A stretch of DNA of 64,000 nucleotides from Paragordius varius (taxonomy: Eukaryota > Nematomorpha). Shown here one piece after another: positions 14,001 to 29,000 of the stretch (position 1 is its first letter; every line of letters begins with the position of its first letter). The position numbers and the translations under genes were made by a program. The DNA lies in assembly GCA_964247055.1 (NCBI GenBank), contig OZ176055.1, positions 2,108,001 through 2,172,000 of the forward strand, written 5' to 3'. Under the pieces are notes generated by a model. The model was given only the letters and a program-made list of their open reading frames with translations. It had not been told where the DNA came from and searched no databases.

Positions 14001-17000
14001 TTTTGTTGTTTTTTATTTGATTTGCTTTTTTTTAATATTCAATTTTTGTTAGAGAAAAGTTTTTAATCATTCATTTAATTTAAAATAAGTAGGTTATATG
14101 TGATAATTTCAAAAAAGGTATAAAATACTATTATTTGGCCAAAATATAATAACCTGAAAAACCACCAATTTTTTTCGCTTTTGGAATATTTTGTAAAAAT
14201 ATTATCGCTTCAAATCCTTGTTTAAAAATGGTAATTTAAAATGTTTAAAATATTGCTAATTAATTTAAATGAGAATGCAAAATACTTGTTTATTTTTAAT
14301 TTATCACGTTGTATTTTTAGTTAACCGATATCCTAACCTCTAAACAACCAAAAAACAATATAATATTCAAATCGGTTAAAATAAATTCCGTGAGATTGCA
14401 ACGAATTGATGGGATAGTACATTTATTGGCTAATATTTCTGTCTTCCATAATGCAGTATATACTTTTTTTATAAAAATATACCATTTACAGTTCAAACCA
14501 TCGAACAATTCAAATTTACCCTAAAATAAATTATGTGTTTTCAAGATTAAAAATTAGCTATATTTTTTATATGTAAAAAAATTTGTTTAAAATTAAAATA
14601 ATACAGAAAAATTAATAAACTATGCCATAAAATAAATTTAATTTCAATGATGAATTATATTAGACAGAAATTTCATAATTTATTTTTAGGGTGAATTTGA
14701 ATTGTTCGAGGATGATTTTGAATTGTTTGAGGGTGAATTTGAATTTTGTAAATGATATATATATTTTTTTGTTATTAAATTAGATTTTTTCTATTTTTAA
14801 AATTTTCATAGGATAAAAATGTCAATTTGGAACAACTTATAGAGGAGTTGGATGTAAATTTTAGTTTTATCAATGAAAAATTACGGCCATTTAGCGTTAA
14901 ATTAGTTACACAAAGTCCGGCGTTACCTATCAAAAACAAAATTACTGGTATTTTTTTACATTTTCAAACATTTGATTTAATTTTTTATTCGCTCAAATTT
15001 TTTAAAATTTTTAATTTTTTTTAGAAAAGTCGACTGAAATTATTGTGAGAAAATGGATTCTAATACGTTACAAATTCGGGGAATCCAAATTAACTGCTGC
15101 ATTTAATCCCCAAAAATGGGCCCTCGATCGAAATTATCAATTGCACATTACGAATCTCATATTAGATGAAGTATATATATTTTAAAAAATTTTTTCCCTT
15201 AAAATATTTAATAATTTAATATATTGAAGATTTAAATTAGAGAAAAAAATCAAAAATAATATTCATTGCTGATTATTAATTTTTATGATTTTCCTATCAT
15301 TTTGGCTTGTTATCCAAATGATTGAGATAATAATTGGTAATTACTTAATCGGTCATTTTACATTACAATCAATCATATCGGTTATATTTTGGTTTTTTAT
15401 ATATAAATAAACGGATAAAATCATTTAACTTTTAATGTATAAATTTTTGTTAATAATCTAGATTACTAAACAACTAAAATCGAATGCCAATTCGAGGGAG
15501 ATAAAAATTGTTGGTTATGAAATACAAACCCTACCCGATAATTTTGAAAAATCCCATAATCAAGAATACGCCAATACATTATTTAATGTAACTTTAACAT
15601 TAGCTGGTAGTAAGGCATCGTCTAAAAATATTGATTTGTCTAAGGTATTTGATATATTTAGAATATTTTTTTTATTTAATATATAACTTGGTTTTTTTGA
15701 CATTTTTTTTTATTAATTTTATGCGGTTTAGATTGTTGGAAAAAGTGCCCTAATCCAAATTATTAACCCTAAAAAAACAGTCAATGATCTCAAGGAGAAA
15801 TGTAACAATATTATAATCATATTTTTTATTTTTACATATAAAATTTTTTAAAATATATTTTTTGGATATTTTAGATGTATTTAACATAACATTTCTTATC
15901 ATTCCTCAATCTTCGGTGCAAAACGTGGATGTTAAAAATTATGCAAACTTTAAAGCACTGTCCCTCATTGATCAAAATCAATTTTTAGCACAAATTTTGA
16001 ATGAGGTTAATTTATTTAATAAATTTTTAATAATATATTGTTTTGATATTTTAAAGTTAGAATTAAAATTATCAACTTAATTTAAATGTAACCCATCATT
16101 TAGGGTTTCAAAATAAGAATAGAGATCTGTTTGGTAACATCATCATTATTATAATATACAATTTTAATTATATTGGTTGTTATATAGAGCATATCAATGA
16201 TTTTATTTTTTACCCAATAAAAAATTGTCTTTTAATGTTATTATTTATTTTGTTTTCTTTAAAATTTCACTAATTTATTATTTTTTTATCGTTACAGTTG
16301 TTAAAGGGTTTATCACGGAAACCGAATATATTTTCTCATTATGACATAAAACTCACGCAAGTTTTAGATCCACAAATTTATTCAACCTCCTGGAATACTG
16401 GACTTATACTTTTCTTTAATATTTTACCCCTCAATAATAGCATTGATGTTAAGGTATATTTTACAGTGTATTTCAGAGATTAGAATCAGAACCATTAATC
16501 TTTGATTCAAAACCATCGGATCAAATAATTTCTAAAAACGGTGTATAACTGTTTTTATAATTAATAAAGAGGTTTTAAACGGTTTTAGCAAAAATTTTTT
16601 AAATTATTTGTAAAATTTAATTTTTGATACAGGAGGTAAGAAAATTTTCTGTAAATTTGAATCTAGTTTTAGATTTTCCAGTAAAAAGTAACATATAACA
16701 AATTTTTATAGTTGTATGCATATAATTTTGTCATATTTTAATCCACATTGTATTAAAATGATGGGGACTTTTCCCTTTAAAAGGCCGAATTTAAAACCAT
16801 TTACCTAAAAAACAACGGAACCGGGACCATTAATTAAGAACTGTTTTTTCTTTAAAAAAATGGTTGGAACTCCTGACTCTTATTGCAAACTTACATTTTC
16901 TTATATAAACCATTTACAGTTCAAATTCGCCCTCAAACCATTCGAATTCACCCTATTGTGTCTACATTAAAAATACCATTTTAAAAAATATTCTATTTAA

Positions 17001-20000
17001 AATTAATCAATGCTGAAAATATAATTAACTATGTCGTAATATCTTTCGTATTAATGGTGAGTTATATTAGCCCAAAAACACATTATTTATTGTTAGGGTG
17101 AATTTGAATTGTTTGTGGATGAATTTGAATTGTAAATGGTATATATAAAATGGTTTAAAACTTTAGTATTCCTTTTTTTTCCAACTTAAATTTAGAGCCA
17201 AAATTTAGTCAGGCAGGATTTTATACGTGAATTCAAACATTTTGCATCTGAAAACGCTAATCAACTTTTAACAAATTATGAAGTTGTGTCGGAAACTATT
17301 GATTGGAGCGACAAATCTAATGACATTGGAAACACTTCGAAAAATTTGGACCAGAATAAAGGTTTAATATATTTAACGAATCTTAGTTTTAATAATTTTT
17401 TCTTTTATTTGATATATTTGCGGCGATTTCATTAATTTAATTTTTAAGTAAAAATATTTTTTATTTTTTAGTTAAAATTGTTCAAGTGTTTGTGGAAGTT
17501 AAATCTCAAATCATACAAGTTAGCAATCCATTCATATATTTGCTCACCTATGATTTTCACACCGAACGCATAGCAAAGCGTGAAAAAAATGTATTACACT
17601 TTTTCAATGTTTAATAAAAATTGAAATTATACGGACAAAATGGAAAAATATAAAGACATTTTTTTTCGAAAGATACCCATACTTTTTTAACCTTAATTTA
17701 TCTTATAAACATTTAATTACAATCGTAAAATATCCAATTAATTGTGTCACCAATTTACATTTCTATTTTATAATTTGTAGTTTAAAACACTGAGTAATAT
17801 TTATTAAAATCAAGATTAAGAAAGTATGGTTTTTTAAAAAAAATTTCCTTATATTTCAATTTTTGCCCGTATAATTTCAGTTTTAATGCTATAAAATTTT
17901 TTAATTTTCACATTTTTAACCTTATATATATAATTTTTTTTTTAATTATCTCATAGATTTATTCAAAAGCCCATCTACTCCGTATACATGAAAAGATTTA
18001 CGAGAATATCAATGCTTCAATATATAATAATCCCGATATTAGAGATAAAATTCTTAATATTAATAAAAAGAATGATAGTTTAGTAGTTCATTTTAGCTTT
18101 GATTTCCCAGTCATTTTATCATTAACACCCAATTTTGTACCTGAAAATAATATTCGATACAGTAACCGTATTCAATCGATTGGGAAAAGTAATGTGATTA
18201 GATTACATCAAAATGCAAGATCAGGTACCCTGGTCTACCTTGAAAATGCTCTTCAAGACACATCAAGTAATAAGCAAGCAACTTTAAATTAATAAATCTC
18301 TTTAAATCTATAAATTGATTAATTTTTTGTTTTATAACAAAAACTCTAAAACCCGAAATCTTTGGTGAGCATATAATTTTGGGTTGGCCAAACATGGAAT
18401 AGAGAGTTAAATTGGAAAATAAGCAATTTAAAAATTCTCCAAATTAATTTATAGGTATACAATCTACTATCAATTTCTTACATAAAAAATATTAGTATTT
18501 TATTTTATGGTTTTTTAATAATTTTAATTTATTTTTGTAGTTATTTAAAAAATTTTTTATAATTTCATTTATCATTTAGTTGCAAATACTGAAAACAATA
18601 ACAACTCGCATAACTTTGTACTAACTTTCAAAGCTTATGGTCAAAGAAAACCGACGCACACTGAAATAACCCAAGCTGTTTTAAATCAGGTATATATTCA
18701 TTATATATGATTAATTTAAATTTAATGGATTTTTTTAAATTAGGATTGAGGTAACTTGAAGACTAAAATAATTTATCAATTATTTAACTCAGAATCAGTA
18801 AATAACATAAGTGTTTAAAGCATAGATATCTCTAAACAAACTTAAAAACTTATTGTAACGCCTTTGTAAAATATAATTAATTTAAATATTTACACCTATT
18901 ATACCATTTACTTTTCAAATAGACTCTTGAACAATTCAAATTCAGTCAAAAAAATTATGTGTTTTTTTAAGATAAAATTATCAATATTTTTTAATAATTT
19001 TAAAAAATGAAATTTTTCATAAAATTAAAATAATACTGAAAAAATAAAAAACTATGCCATAAAGGTATATTTTATATTAAATATGAGTCATATTAGCCCA
19101 TAAACACATAATTTAGTTTTAGGGTGAATTTGATTTGTTCGAAGGTGAATTTGAATTGTTCGAGGGTGAATTTGTATTGTAAATGGTATATTTCTTATTT
19201 TTAGAGTTTTTGATCGTAATACTAACTAAACAAATCTTTTCTTATTTTTAACACCAATAGATTGAGCAATTATCCAAAGTGTCTGACGCGTGGCAAAACA
19301 TTAATTCCCAAAAACTCGTTGCCTTGTTTGAAATTAATGTGACATCCTTGGTACCAAACAATCACAACAATCTTGTACAATTTAAATTTTTACAAGGGCG
19401 AATTATTGATAAAAAACCATTTTTAAGTACTCATGCAGTTCAAGCATCAGCACTCCGTCAGAGATTAGGACCAGACTTTAAGGAATACAGATTTGTTGCC
19501 ATTTTCCAAATATCTTGGAATTACTACACCCATAATATTTCATCTTTCATTAATCAACTCGTGTTGGATGTTAAGAAACATACTGCAGCCACGTCAAAAA
19601 TCATAAACGAAAATAAACAGGAAAATTTATTAAGGCCCCATAGGTCAGATGAAAAAACATATCTGTCGAGTCCGAACCAACAAAAACCTTTAATTATTGA
19701 TAACATAGCATTGTATTCAGTTACAAATACCCCTGGCCTAATAACTGATAATACTTTGAGTAATTTAGAGGGGGATGAATATATCCATTTACAACCTTTT
19801 ATGCCCAACGATGATAATGATGATTTAATATTCGCAAAAAAATCTAATCAATCCCTAAAGACGGGTGGACAATCGGATATCCATGAGAATTCAGTTATTT
19901 CCCCTTCGGGATCAAGGAACCCTAAAAACTCCAATAACAATGATATAATAAGCAATGGTATTTAGTTGGCGTTTTTATGGTTACATAGGGTTGGGTTGGG

Positions 20001-23000
20001 TTTGACTGGTTATCAAAATAACCAGTCAAACACTTGTAAACATATACCATTCACCACTATCAAACAATTCGAATTTACCTAAAAAATTGTCTTTTTATAA
20101 CTCTTGATTAATATAATTTTTTAATGGCATAGTTTATCATTTAATCTGCATGTTAATTTTAAACGAAATTTCATTTTTTTAAAACATTTAAAAGCTAATG
20201 GTAATTTTTAATATCTAAAAACATAAATTTATTTTAGGGTTAATTTTTTAAGGGTGAATTTGAATTTCTCGAATAGGTGTAATAATTAATAAATAAAATT
20301 TTATGGGCAAAAATGTAAAAAAAATTACGTTAATTCTTATCCTTATATTTTTTAACTATTAAAATTAATTTGTTTTCACCGATAACATTTGGTTCACTTG
20401 CAAAATATATGGGTTTTTGTAGTGCTATATTGAATGTTTTGACTTATTTCAAAGGCGGATCTGACCATTTTTAATTTTAGACAGGTCAAAAACCTAACCC
20501 GGTGGATAAATGTATATAGTTAATATCCTTTTTATTGATTCAATTTTTTACCTTTTCATATATTTTTAGCTAAACAATTTTCTATATTGTTGCGTATAAG
20601 TCGATATTATAAAGCACCTATGATTTATACGCCTGAATATCGGAATCCAAAATCCCAACAATATCTTGATTTAAAGGCTTTGGCTGAAAAAGGGGTACTT
20701 ATAATCTTACTTTTTTCAATTATAATTATTGATTTATATTAATTTTTATTTTATCTAGATTGATGTTGCCTTCAAATTGAGCAATATTAGTTCATATTAC
20801 ATTGCAAGTGAAGTTAAGGAGATACAGGACGCTTCCCATATCAATCCGGAATGGAAAAATAGCATTTTGATCAATTTTACGGCCAATTTCATTAAAGTAA
20901 GGCTTTTTTGAAAAAAAATTTAAATTTTTACATTACTTTGCCTTATGCTAAATATGTTTGCATATTCTTATACAGTCTTACATGGGTTACCAACAAGACG
21001 TGTTTCAAAACTTGATAAATTCCATCATTCAAACAAATTTTCGAGTTGGTGACACGCAATTATCCGTCATCAATTACAATGTTCCCGATGACAAAAATAA
21101 TAATAAAATTTTAACTTTAAACAAGCTAAATAATCGCGGTGTAAAAAATGACATATTTGACGTTAAAACTAAAATGTTGATTGGACCCGACTCTTATATC
21201 AGTTCGGGTCAACCAAAATATGGTGGTGAAATCCTTAGAATAGTCCCTGAAATTTTAAACATTAATAGCCTACGTCAAAACACTATTTCTGACCAATCTG
21301 AAGAGTTAACCATGTCAAACAAAAAAAGCGAAAACTTACACACTACTGTGTTACCGTCACATTTACAATTTTGTAATGAAAAACAAACCATACTAGCAGA
21401 TTGTCAAGATGAAAATTCGTTTTGTGCAGTTTCCAAAATTTCTAATATTGCTGCCAAAAGTAGTTATGATAAAGAACATTTAAGGGGCAAAAAAGTTTTT
21501 AACTCGCCGAACGATTTGAAAGACCCTACATCAACAACATATGAATGTGTATGTAAGCCAGGATACGCTAAACCTGAATGGCTGAAAGCTAATAATCTGT
21601 TGTTCCAAAAGTGTTCAAGTATTAAATTTGATAAAAAAAATTTGAACGAATATATATTTTTTACGAAATCTTTCAAAATTAATTTGGGGGATATTTTGTT
21701 AATCTCTAAAATATTTTGTTTTGTTATGGTGTAGAATATAAGATTTACACGGTGATCATAAATGTCCGATTCAAAAAACGTCATATTCAAACAATCATAC
21801 CGGAATCTCTCATAAACGATGAAGTAACATTTTTTTGCTATTTTAAACCAAATTTTTTACTTTTTTATTTTTTTTTAATATAGATAACTGGGATGTTCCT
21901 TAAATCACCCATTCGACGGTACTTACTCCGTATGGAAAGCAATCGGTTAAATGTAAATGACGTCAAAAATCTCAATACCTTTCAAATTAAAATATTTGTG
22001 GACCAAGATATGTCAGCAAATTATAATGAGTTTGTTATAAGGTAATGAATGTCTTTATAATAAATGACGACTTCTGAAAACTTTAAATATATTTTAAAAT
22101 CCCGATTTATCGATCGATTACACATGCTAATGTATATATTTGCCTTTATTTGTGTTCAGATTTGATCGGGAACTAACCCTAAACACAGTTCGATTTAATC
22201 ATTTAGGATGGGTAGTTGAGTTACTCGATAATGATTTTCAAGCCTATAGAAATCAAGACCAAAGCATAAATTTCAACACCACCACCAATATAATTTACGA
22301 TGCCGAAGCTTATCGTGATTCATTGAATGAAAATGAAAATGATTACAGAAACGCCGCAAATTTTATAGTGACTACATCAAATACCCTAGAGCCAAATTTG
22401 AATCATTCTTTAACCGAATTTAACGCAATCACCAGTAAAACGATTGCCTTATCTGGGGGGCATGTGGAACAACCTATCAAAACCTATAAATCTTATTCTA
22501 ATCATCTCCTTAAACAAAGTACCCGGTTAGGTGCAAATTCTGCCATTATTTCACCAAAAAGACAATTAGCACCAAATCTCATTACAAACACTAAAAACAG
22601 TAATCATATTAATGTTAAGCCTTATGTCGGACACGGACTAATAGATTATGCCTATTTTGATCGTGATTACATTAATGGTAATAATCATAATATTCAATCA
22701 CCATCAAATACCTCCGATAAAGGAATCAATTTTGTCCGCGTTTCTCACGGGAAGCTGGGGCCAATAGCTTATGATGACAATTATGTATGTCAGTTGGGCA
22801 CATCCCTCGGTTGTGGACAACATGAAGAATGTATAATCAATATGGGTCGAACACTGTGCCGTTGTCAATTTGGTTACGCTAAACAAGCGACTCTAGATGC
22901 TTGCACTAGTAAGAAAGAATGAGTATATATTTTTCAAAAAAGAATGTTTTGGAGCTTATTTGACATTGATGGTATTGATTCAGTCTCTGTCTGTTTTTAA

Positions 23001-26000
23001 AAAATAGTTTTGAGAAAACAAGTCAAAGTTGTAAGTATAGAACTTTCGGCCTTAACATTTATTTGTAAAAAAGTTTGGAATTGTTTTTATTAAAACTTTC
23101 TGAATAGGCTAAATCAAATAATTTACATATATTATAATCGAGTCGGTGTATTTTTTCTTTTGAACCTTTTTGGTTCATTTAATCATTAGGATATTAAAAT
23201 CGCTATTTTTGAATCCGTTTTATACATAGTATTACTATTGAGATCGTCGAATATTATTGATTATTAAACGGGGTGGGCCCGAACTGGGGGATTAATTCAA
23301 AAAAGGGCGAAGCTATTGTCGGGGCATTTATTAATGATTATATTTTTTTGATATTTGGATTTAAATGGGTTTACCGGTTTTCCGGAAACAGATCACAAAG
23401 CCAGCATTTTCCATTTTTATAAATATATAGATTATTGGCACATGTTATTTTATATGTATTTATTATCAAATTATTTCAATTAGAACACACTACGGTCGAT
23501 ATTCAACTTCGGGTTGATTATGTACGAAATATAAGCACTAAAGATTTCTTTGAACGTGGTTATTTTGATAGAAGATATACCAATTTCGTGGCATTTATTA
23601 CGGAAGAGGTATTTTATTTAAATTTAATAACAGACAAAACGTAAAAACTAAAGGACAAATTTATTTTTTTAAAACGACAACCATATTATTTTTAAACATA
23701 ACTCATTGTTTTAGGTGTCAAAGTAATTGATGAGACTGGTGACACACTTAATAATATAATTTAAATTGTAATCATATTATGTTTGTTGGAAAATCAAGGT
23801 TAGAAAAGTATGGTGGCTTTTTTAAATTATTATTTGTCTTTATGTTTTGCGTGTATTCATGTGTGAAAATAATTTTGAAAGACTTAAAAAATAAATTAAT
23901 TTATTTACTTTTAGTTAAATCATTTTGTATTCCATTCCGATTACGCCAATTTTATCGTTGAAATTCGGTTCAATAATTTTGGACACATTAGTTATGATAA
24001 ACCAACTACCCAAGATAACATCTTAGCCAATTGTACATTAGTCATCAAAAATACTTTTAAAGGTAATTCTTATTAAATTTTAAAAAGTTTTTTTTCCATT
24101 AATTAAATTAAAAAACACCTTAATAAATTTGAAATTTTTGGAAAATTTTTCATTATACAGGCCATATACAAGAAATAATTTCAAACCTTATAATGAGGAT
24201 TCGACTATTACAATATCGTCTTGAGGGTTCACCCCAACCTATCGATTTGCAACTTTTAGAAGAGTATAGATTATTTTCAATTTTATTTAAAATATATTTA
24301 AAATTTATTTTATTTTTATAATTTTATTTCAATTATATAATAGTTTATACCGATTGAATGCAAACAATGGCAAAATGGCCCGGGATATATATGAGTAAAC
24401 ATCTAATATTTTAGTTTTTTTGCAAGAATATATATGAATTAATTTTTTGGGTTTTATACGAAAAATATATTGAAATTCCAGTTGAAATTTATTAATATTA
24501 AAGGTGGACCAAATGAAAAGATTGGCTTAATAAGTCATAATTTTTCTTTATTAATTATCTTTTTTTGTTTATATATATGTGTATGTTTATATTAATAGCC
24601 TAAATTCATTGGATTTTTTTATACTATAATGAAACATTCATCAGTCGTATTAATTAAATTATAATAAAATTAATATTATTAACCGTCCAATAAAACAATA
24701 TTTTACATATAAAATGTAAATCAAAAAACCGTTATAACTACTATTTTTTCATTCAATAGCCCGAATGAACAGGCACAACCATGTTCGTACGAAGAAGCAC
24801 TCAATTGCGCCCTGAATAAAGAGTTGTGTAAAATAATAAACGAGAGACCAGTTTGTTTATGTCGACTTGGGTTTTCAAAACCACATAATGATAGTATTAC
24901 TGGACCATGTATACGTAAGTTTTTACTCAAAATTTTCTAAGTACATGATTTATTTCAAGGTAAAAATTTTACCTTTTAAATTTTATAGCTTCCTTCTATT
25001 ACTTTATCGTTATCCGGGTGTTGAGATTTGATGAATACAACCTAAAATACCAAGAACTCATAAAGTATCCCAAAAACAATATTTTGGAGCACATTGAAGC
25101 TCTGAGCAAAAAATCGGTACATATATATTCACAAGAATTAATATATGACATAAATTAAATTTAAAGACTAGTAAAAATATTACACTAATATTAAAGGAAT
25201 GAAGCACAAATTAAAAATCTGTTATGTTATGTACAGTTAAAATTAATTATTTTTTGTAACCACCATACCTTTTAAAAACTTTCAGTTTTCCTCTGTAAAT
25301 ATCATCATTACATTTATCAAATATATAATAATGTGTTACCAATTTGAAGCTCTATTTACTATTTTCGCAAAACGGCTGGTAAGATTTAAAAAAATCAAAG
25401 TTAAAATGAATTTGGTGTTCTTTACAAAAAAATGTCTTTTGATTTTAATTATTTACCTATACGTTTATTTATCGAATCGCTCGCTTTTTCATTTTTCAAT
25501 GAATTTTGACATTATTTTAGTTTGACATATGTGTCAATGGATCAGAAATTGCACCGTATTACCTGAATTCGCGTTTTAATGGGATAATTAATCCCCAAAT
25601 CAGTGAAGCACAATGGAGTCATGATGGATCCGGGGTGGGGTTAAATTTTACCCTTGTGTTGAGTCGAACATATAATCGATCTACACGGCATATAGCAAAA
25701 CAATTATCTAATGTAATAGTCCGTTCGGGTTATAAATTACCCTTGACTCAATTATATGTATCGCCAATTAATAAAAAGGCCATACGAGCTAGGCTTATCG
25801 CTATACGCTCACATATAAATCAATTAACAACACCCACACAGATTGAAGCGTATTTGGAATCCAGTATAATTTTTTTTATCAAGAAATTTTGAGTTTTTAA
25901 ATTTTTTAAATATCTTTATATATATAAATATGTATGTTTGTAAGGGGGAATTCAATTCACCCAATATGAAATTACGATTAGTAACTTAACTTTTTCCAGT

Positions 26001-29000
26001 TTGCGATTTCTTATCTCGCAATCCTATCATGAGGAATTTGCTGCCAAGGTTATTATTTCATAGATATGTATAAATAGTTTTTACACCTATAACGAGCTCT
26101 AATAACTTACAATCTCCTTTTTATCACATAATAGAATTTTTGGGTCTAGGTTTCGATTTCATTGTTTTTTGGTTAGGTTTTAATTTAGATTCCATTTTTT
26201 GTAGTTTTATATGAGATCATTTTTTGGATATAATATTAATTAACAGTGAAAGCATATCAATTTAAGGGTACAAGTTTTATTTAATGTTAAGATTCGTAGT
26301 TTAAATAAAATTATCGGCTTTAATCGCTTAAAAAGAAATTTATAGGGTTCGGGTTCCATTCCCTGAGAATACATATCATTTAAAACCATTCATTTCTTTT
26401 GTATGTGCATTAATATTTTTTTATATTTTTTTTATTTTTTATAGTTAAATGAACAATTTACAAGCTCCAACATAACCGATTACTATTTTGGTTTATCAAT
26501 ACCCAAATTAATTCAACTTTTACCCATGAATGATACGACAAGCTACGATGATTACAAATTGCTTGAGTTTCGAATTAACGTATATTTCCGAAAAAGTATA
26601 CCCAATGGACCATCCTCCATACATATAATCAATGATATTGTTCGGGGTGTTATACAACAAACCTTAATAACTAATTTGGCCGAAGGTATATAACATTATA
26701 TTCATAGGCTATGACTTTTTTAGCTTTATTTAAGTTTGAAATAAAATTATATGGACAAAAACTTATAATTTAAAAGACAAATATATATATTTTTTCTGAC
26801 GACCGCTGTATTATTTTATTTTTTATATACAACTCATTGTTTAATATTGTAAAGTATGAAATAAAGGTATATGTTGATTATGCAATCATTTAGGTATTTT
26901 ATCATTATAATTAGATTATTTATATAGGAAAATATCAGGTGTTAAAAAATCTCATGGTTGTCTTTTTGAGAAAAAATATTTGTATTTATATTTTTACGTT
27001 TTGTCCGTATAATTTCAATTTTATTTTTATTTGTTAAATAAATTTTATTAGAAATGAAAGAAAAACGTTTACAACATTACCGATATGCTGTGGAATTTAA
27101 AATACCGATCGGCCAACATTCAAACGAACTAAATGACTCTTCAAAACTGTTGAAGCTACAAAAGCACATTGAAACAAAGTTTAAAAAAAAAGTAATTTTT
27201 CCAGCTTATGTTTTGGATAAAGATTTTCGTTTTTGTTCAATATTTGGAACTTTTAATATATTTTACATTCCTATAAATATTACTTAGATTCAGAAATTAT
27301 TTAATGCCAACCCGCTTCGAAGTTCAACCTATGAGAAGATTGAGTTAAACTCAAAAATCGTACCATCTATGAAAAGTGAAGCCATTTTATTAGTTAATTT
27401 TACCATATATGTTACACCCAAAGAACACCATATTATTCCTAACAGTAATAATAAACAGTCAAATAAAGGTAATATCGATAAAAATCGACTAGCAAATCCA
27501 CAAAATCCAATAAAAAATGAAAAACCAGAAGAAATTAGCAAAGAAATTTCCACTAAACTCCTAACAAATTTGATTGAAACGAATTTTACGCTTGAAGATT
27601 CGGTTGAAAATTTAAGAGAAAACCCATTAGATAAGAATGAAGAAATAATAACGCTAAATTTACCATCTATAAATCCCAAAAATTTGGGTATGTTTATTTT
27701 TAAATGATCTCTTTAATTAATCATAAACTATGTTTATAATTTTAAACTCTTTTTTATACATGTTAGGTACGATTGCATTTGATGTGGTATTGAATGTATT
27801 AAAATACCGAAATATACCAATTGATATCAAACAAATAGTCAATCCTAACTCACAAGAACGTCCGCGATTCGAAACGGATTTTATTAATTCGGTAATGGTT
27901 ATTATTTCAATTAAAAATGATTTTGATTTAATTTATTTTGATGGCTTATGGATTTTTTTATTTACATTTAATTATATTTATCATACTAATTCCCAAAATA
28001 CATATTTTAAATTGATTGTATTTACAATATTTCTAAACATATAATGTAGGGAATGAATCAACATATCAAACTTTTTTTAAATATTTAAATCAAAATATTG
28101 TTTCATTATCTGGTTAATTTTAACATATTTATAAGGTATGCCAATTACCCCCCTAATTAAACCATAATTTCCTCTATATTTTATAGATCAAGCACCTTAT
28201 CAAGCATAGTGATATGGATCGTTACCTTGTTAACATAATTGTTAATTCAATTAGTCCGGCTTTAGAACCATCGGAAAACAATATAAATACCGAGGATGTT
28301 ATCATTATAAATCATGGAGTTTTGGTTAATTTTACAATCAATTTCCTACCTATTCTTAAAATCTCTGACGTGGTTGCACAAGAAATGTTATCTACCCTCA
28401 TAAGTCAAAATGGGTTTAAAGTTGGTCCTTCCGTTCCTGGCAACAATGAAATTGCAACATTTTATATAAATCAAATACCAAACGCTATCTTAGGTAAACT
28501 TTTATGTTTTAAACGGCTTTTAACAAATTTATTTTACCGTAAAATGGAATCTTAGAGAGATCAAACTTAAAAAGTAAGGGATGAGTACCTTAAAATTCTT
28601 AAAAATATAAAAAAAAATTTTTTAGCAAAAGACAACCATTTAAAACCTTATTTTTTTGTATAAATTAAATTGATTACAATTAAATATATAATTGAGTGTG
28701 TTACCACATTATATCTCTGTTTTATACTTTGAACAATTTAAATCAATGAGTTATATAGATGTCAAGTATGAAATAGTATAGCTGTTTTTTGAAAAAAATA
28801 TTTAATATTAATTTTTAATATTGTATCTATAAAATATCCATATTTTGTAAATCCTGATTATTTTATATAACCTATCATTTTTGGGTTGCCAAAAAATAAA
28901 GCTATAGGAGATGTAAATTATAATTTAAAAAATTTTATATTTTACTCTAATTTTGTAAAGAAAAGTTAAAAGGAGCAAAAAATATATTTTTTACTTAAAA

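Noticed and set aside
27329-27679. 116-codon minus-strand frame opposite SEA 13
   Set aside because: Antisense shadow of an exon with splice-consistent SEA sequence on the plus strand.
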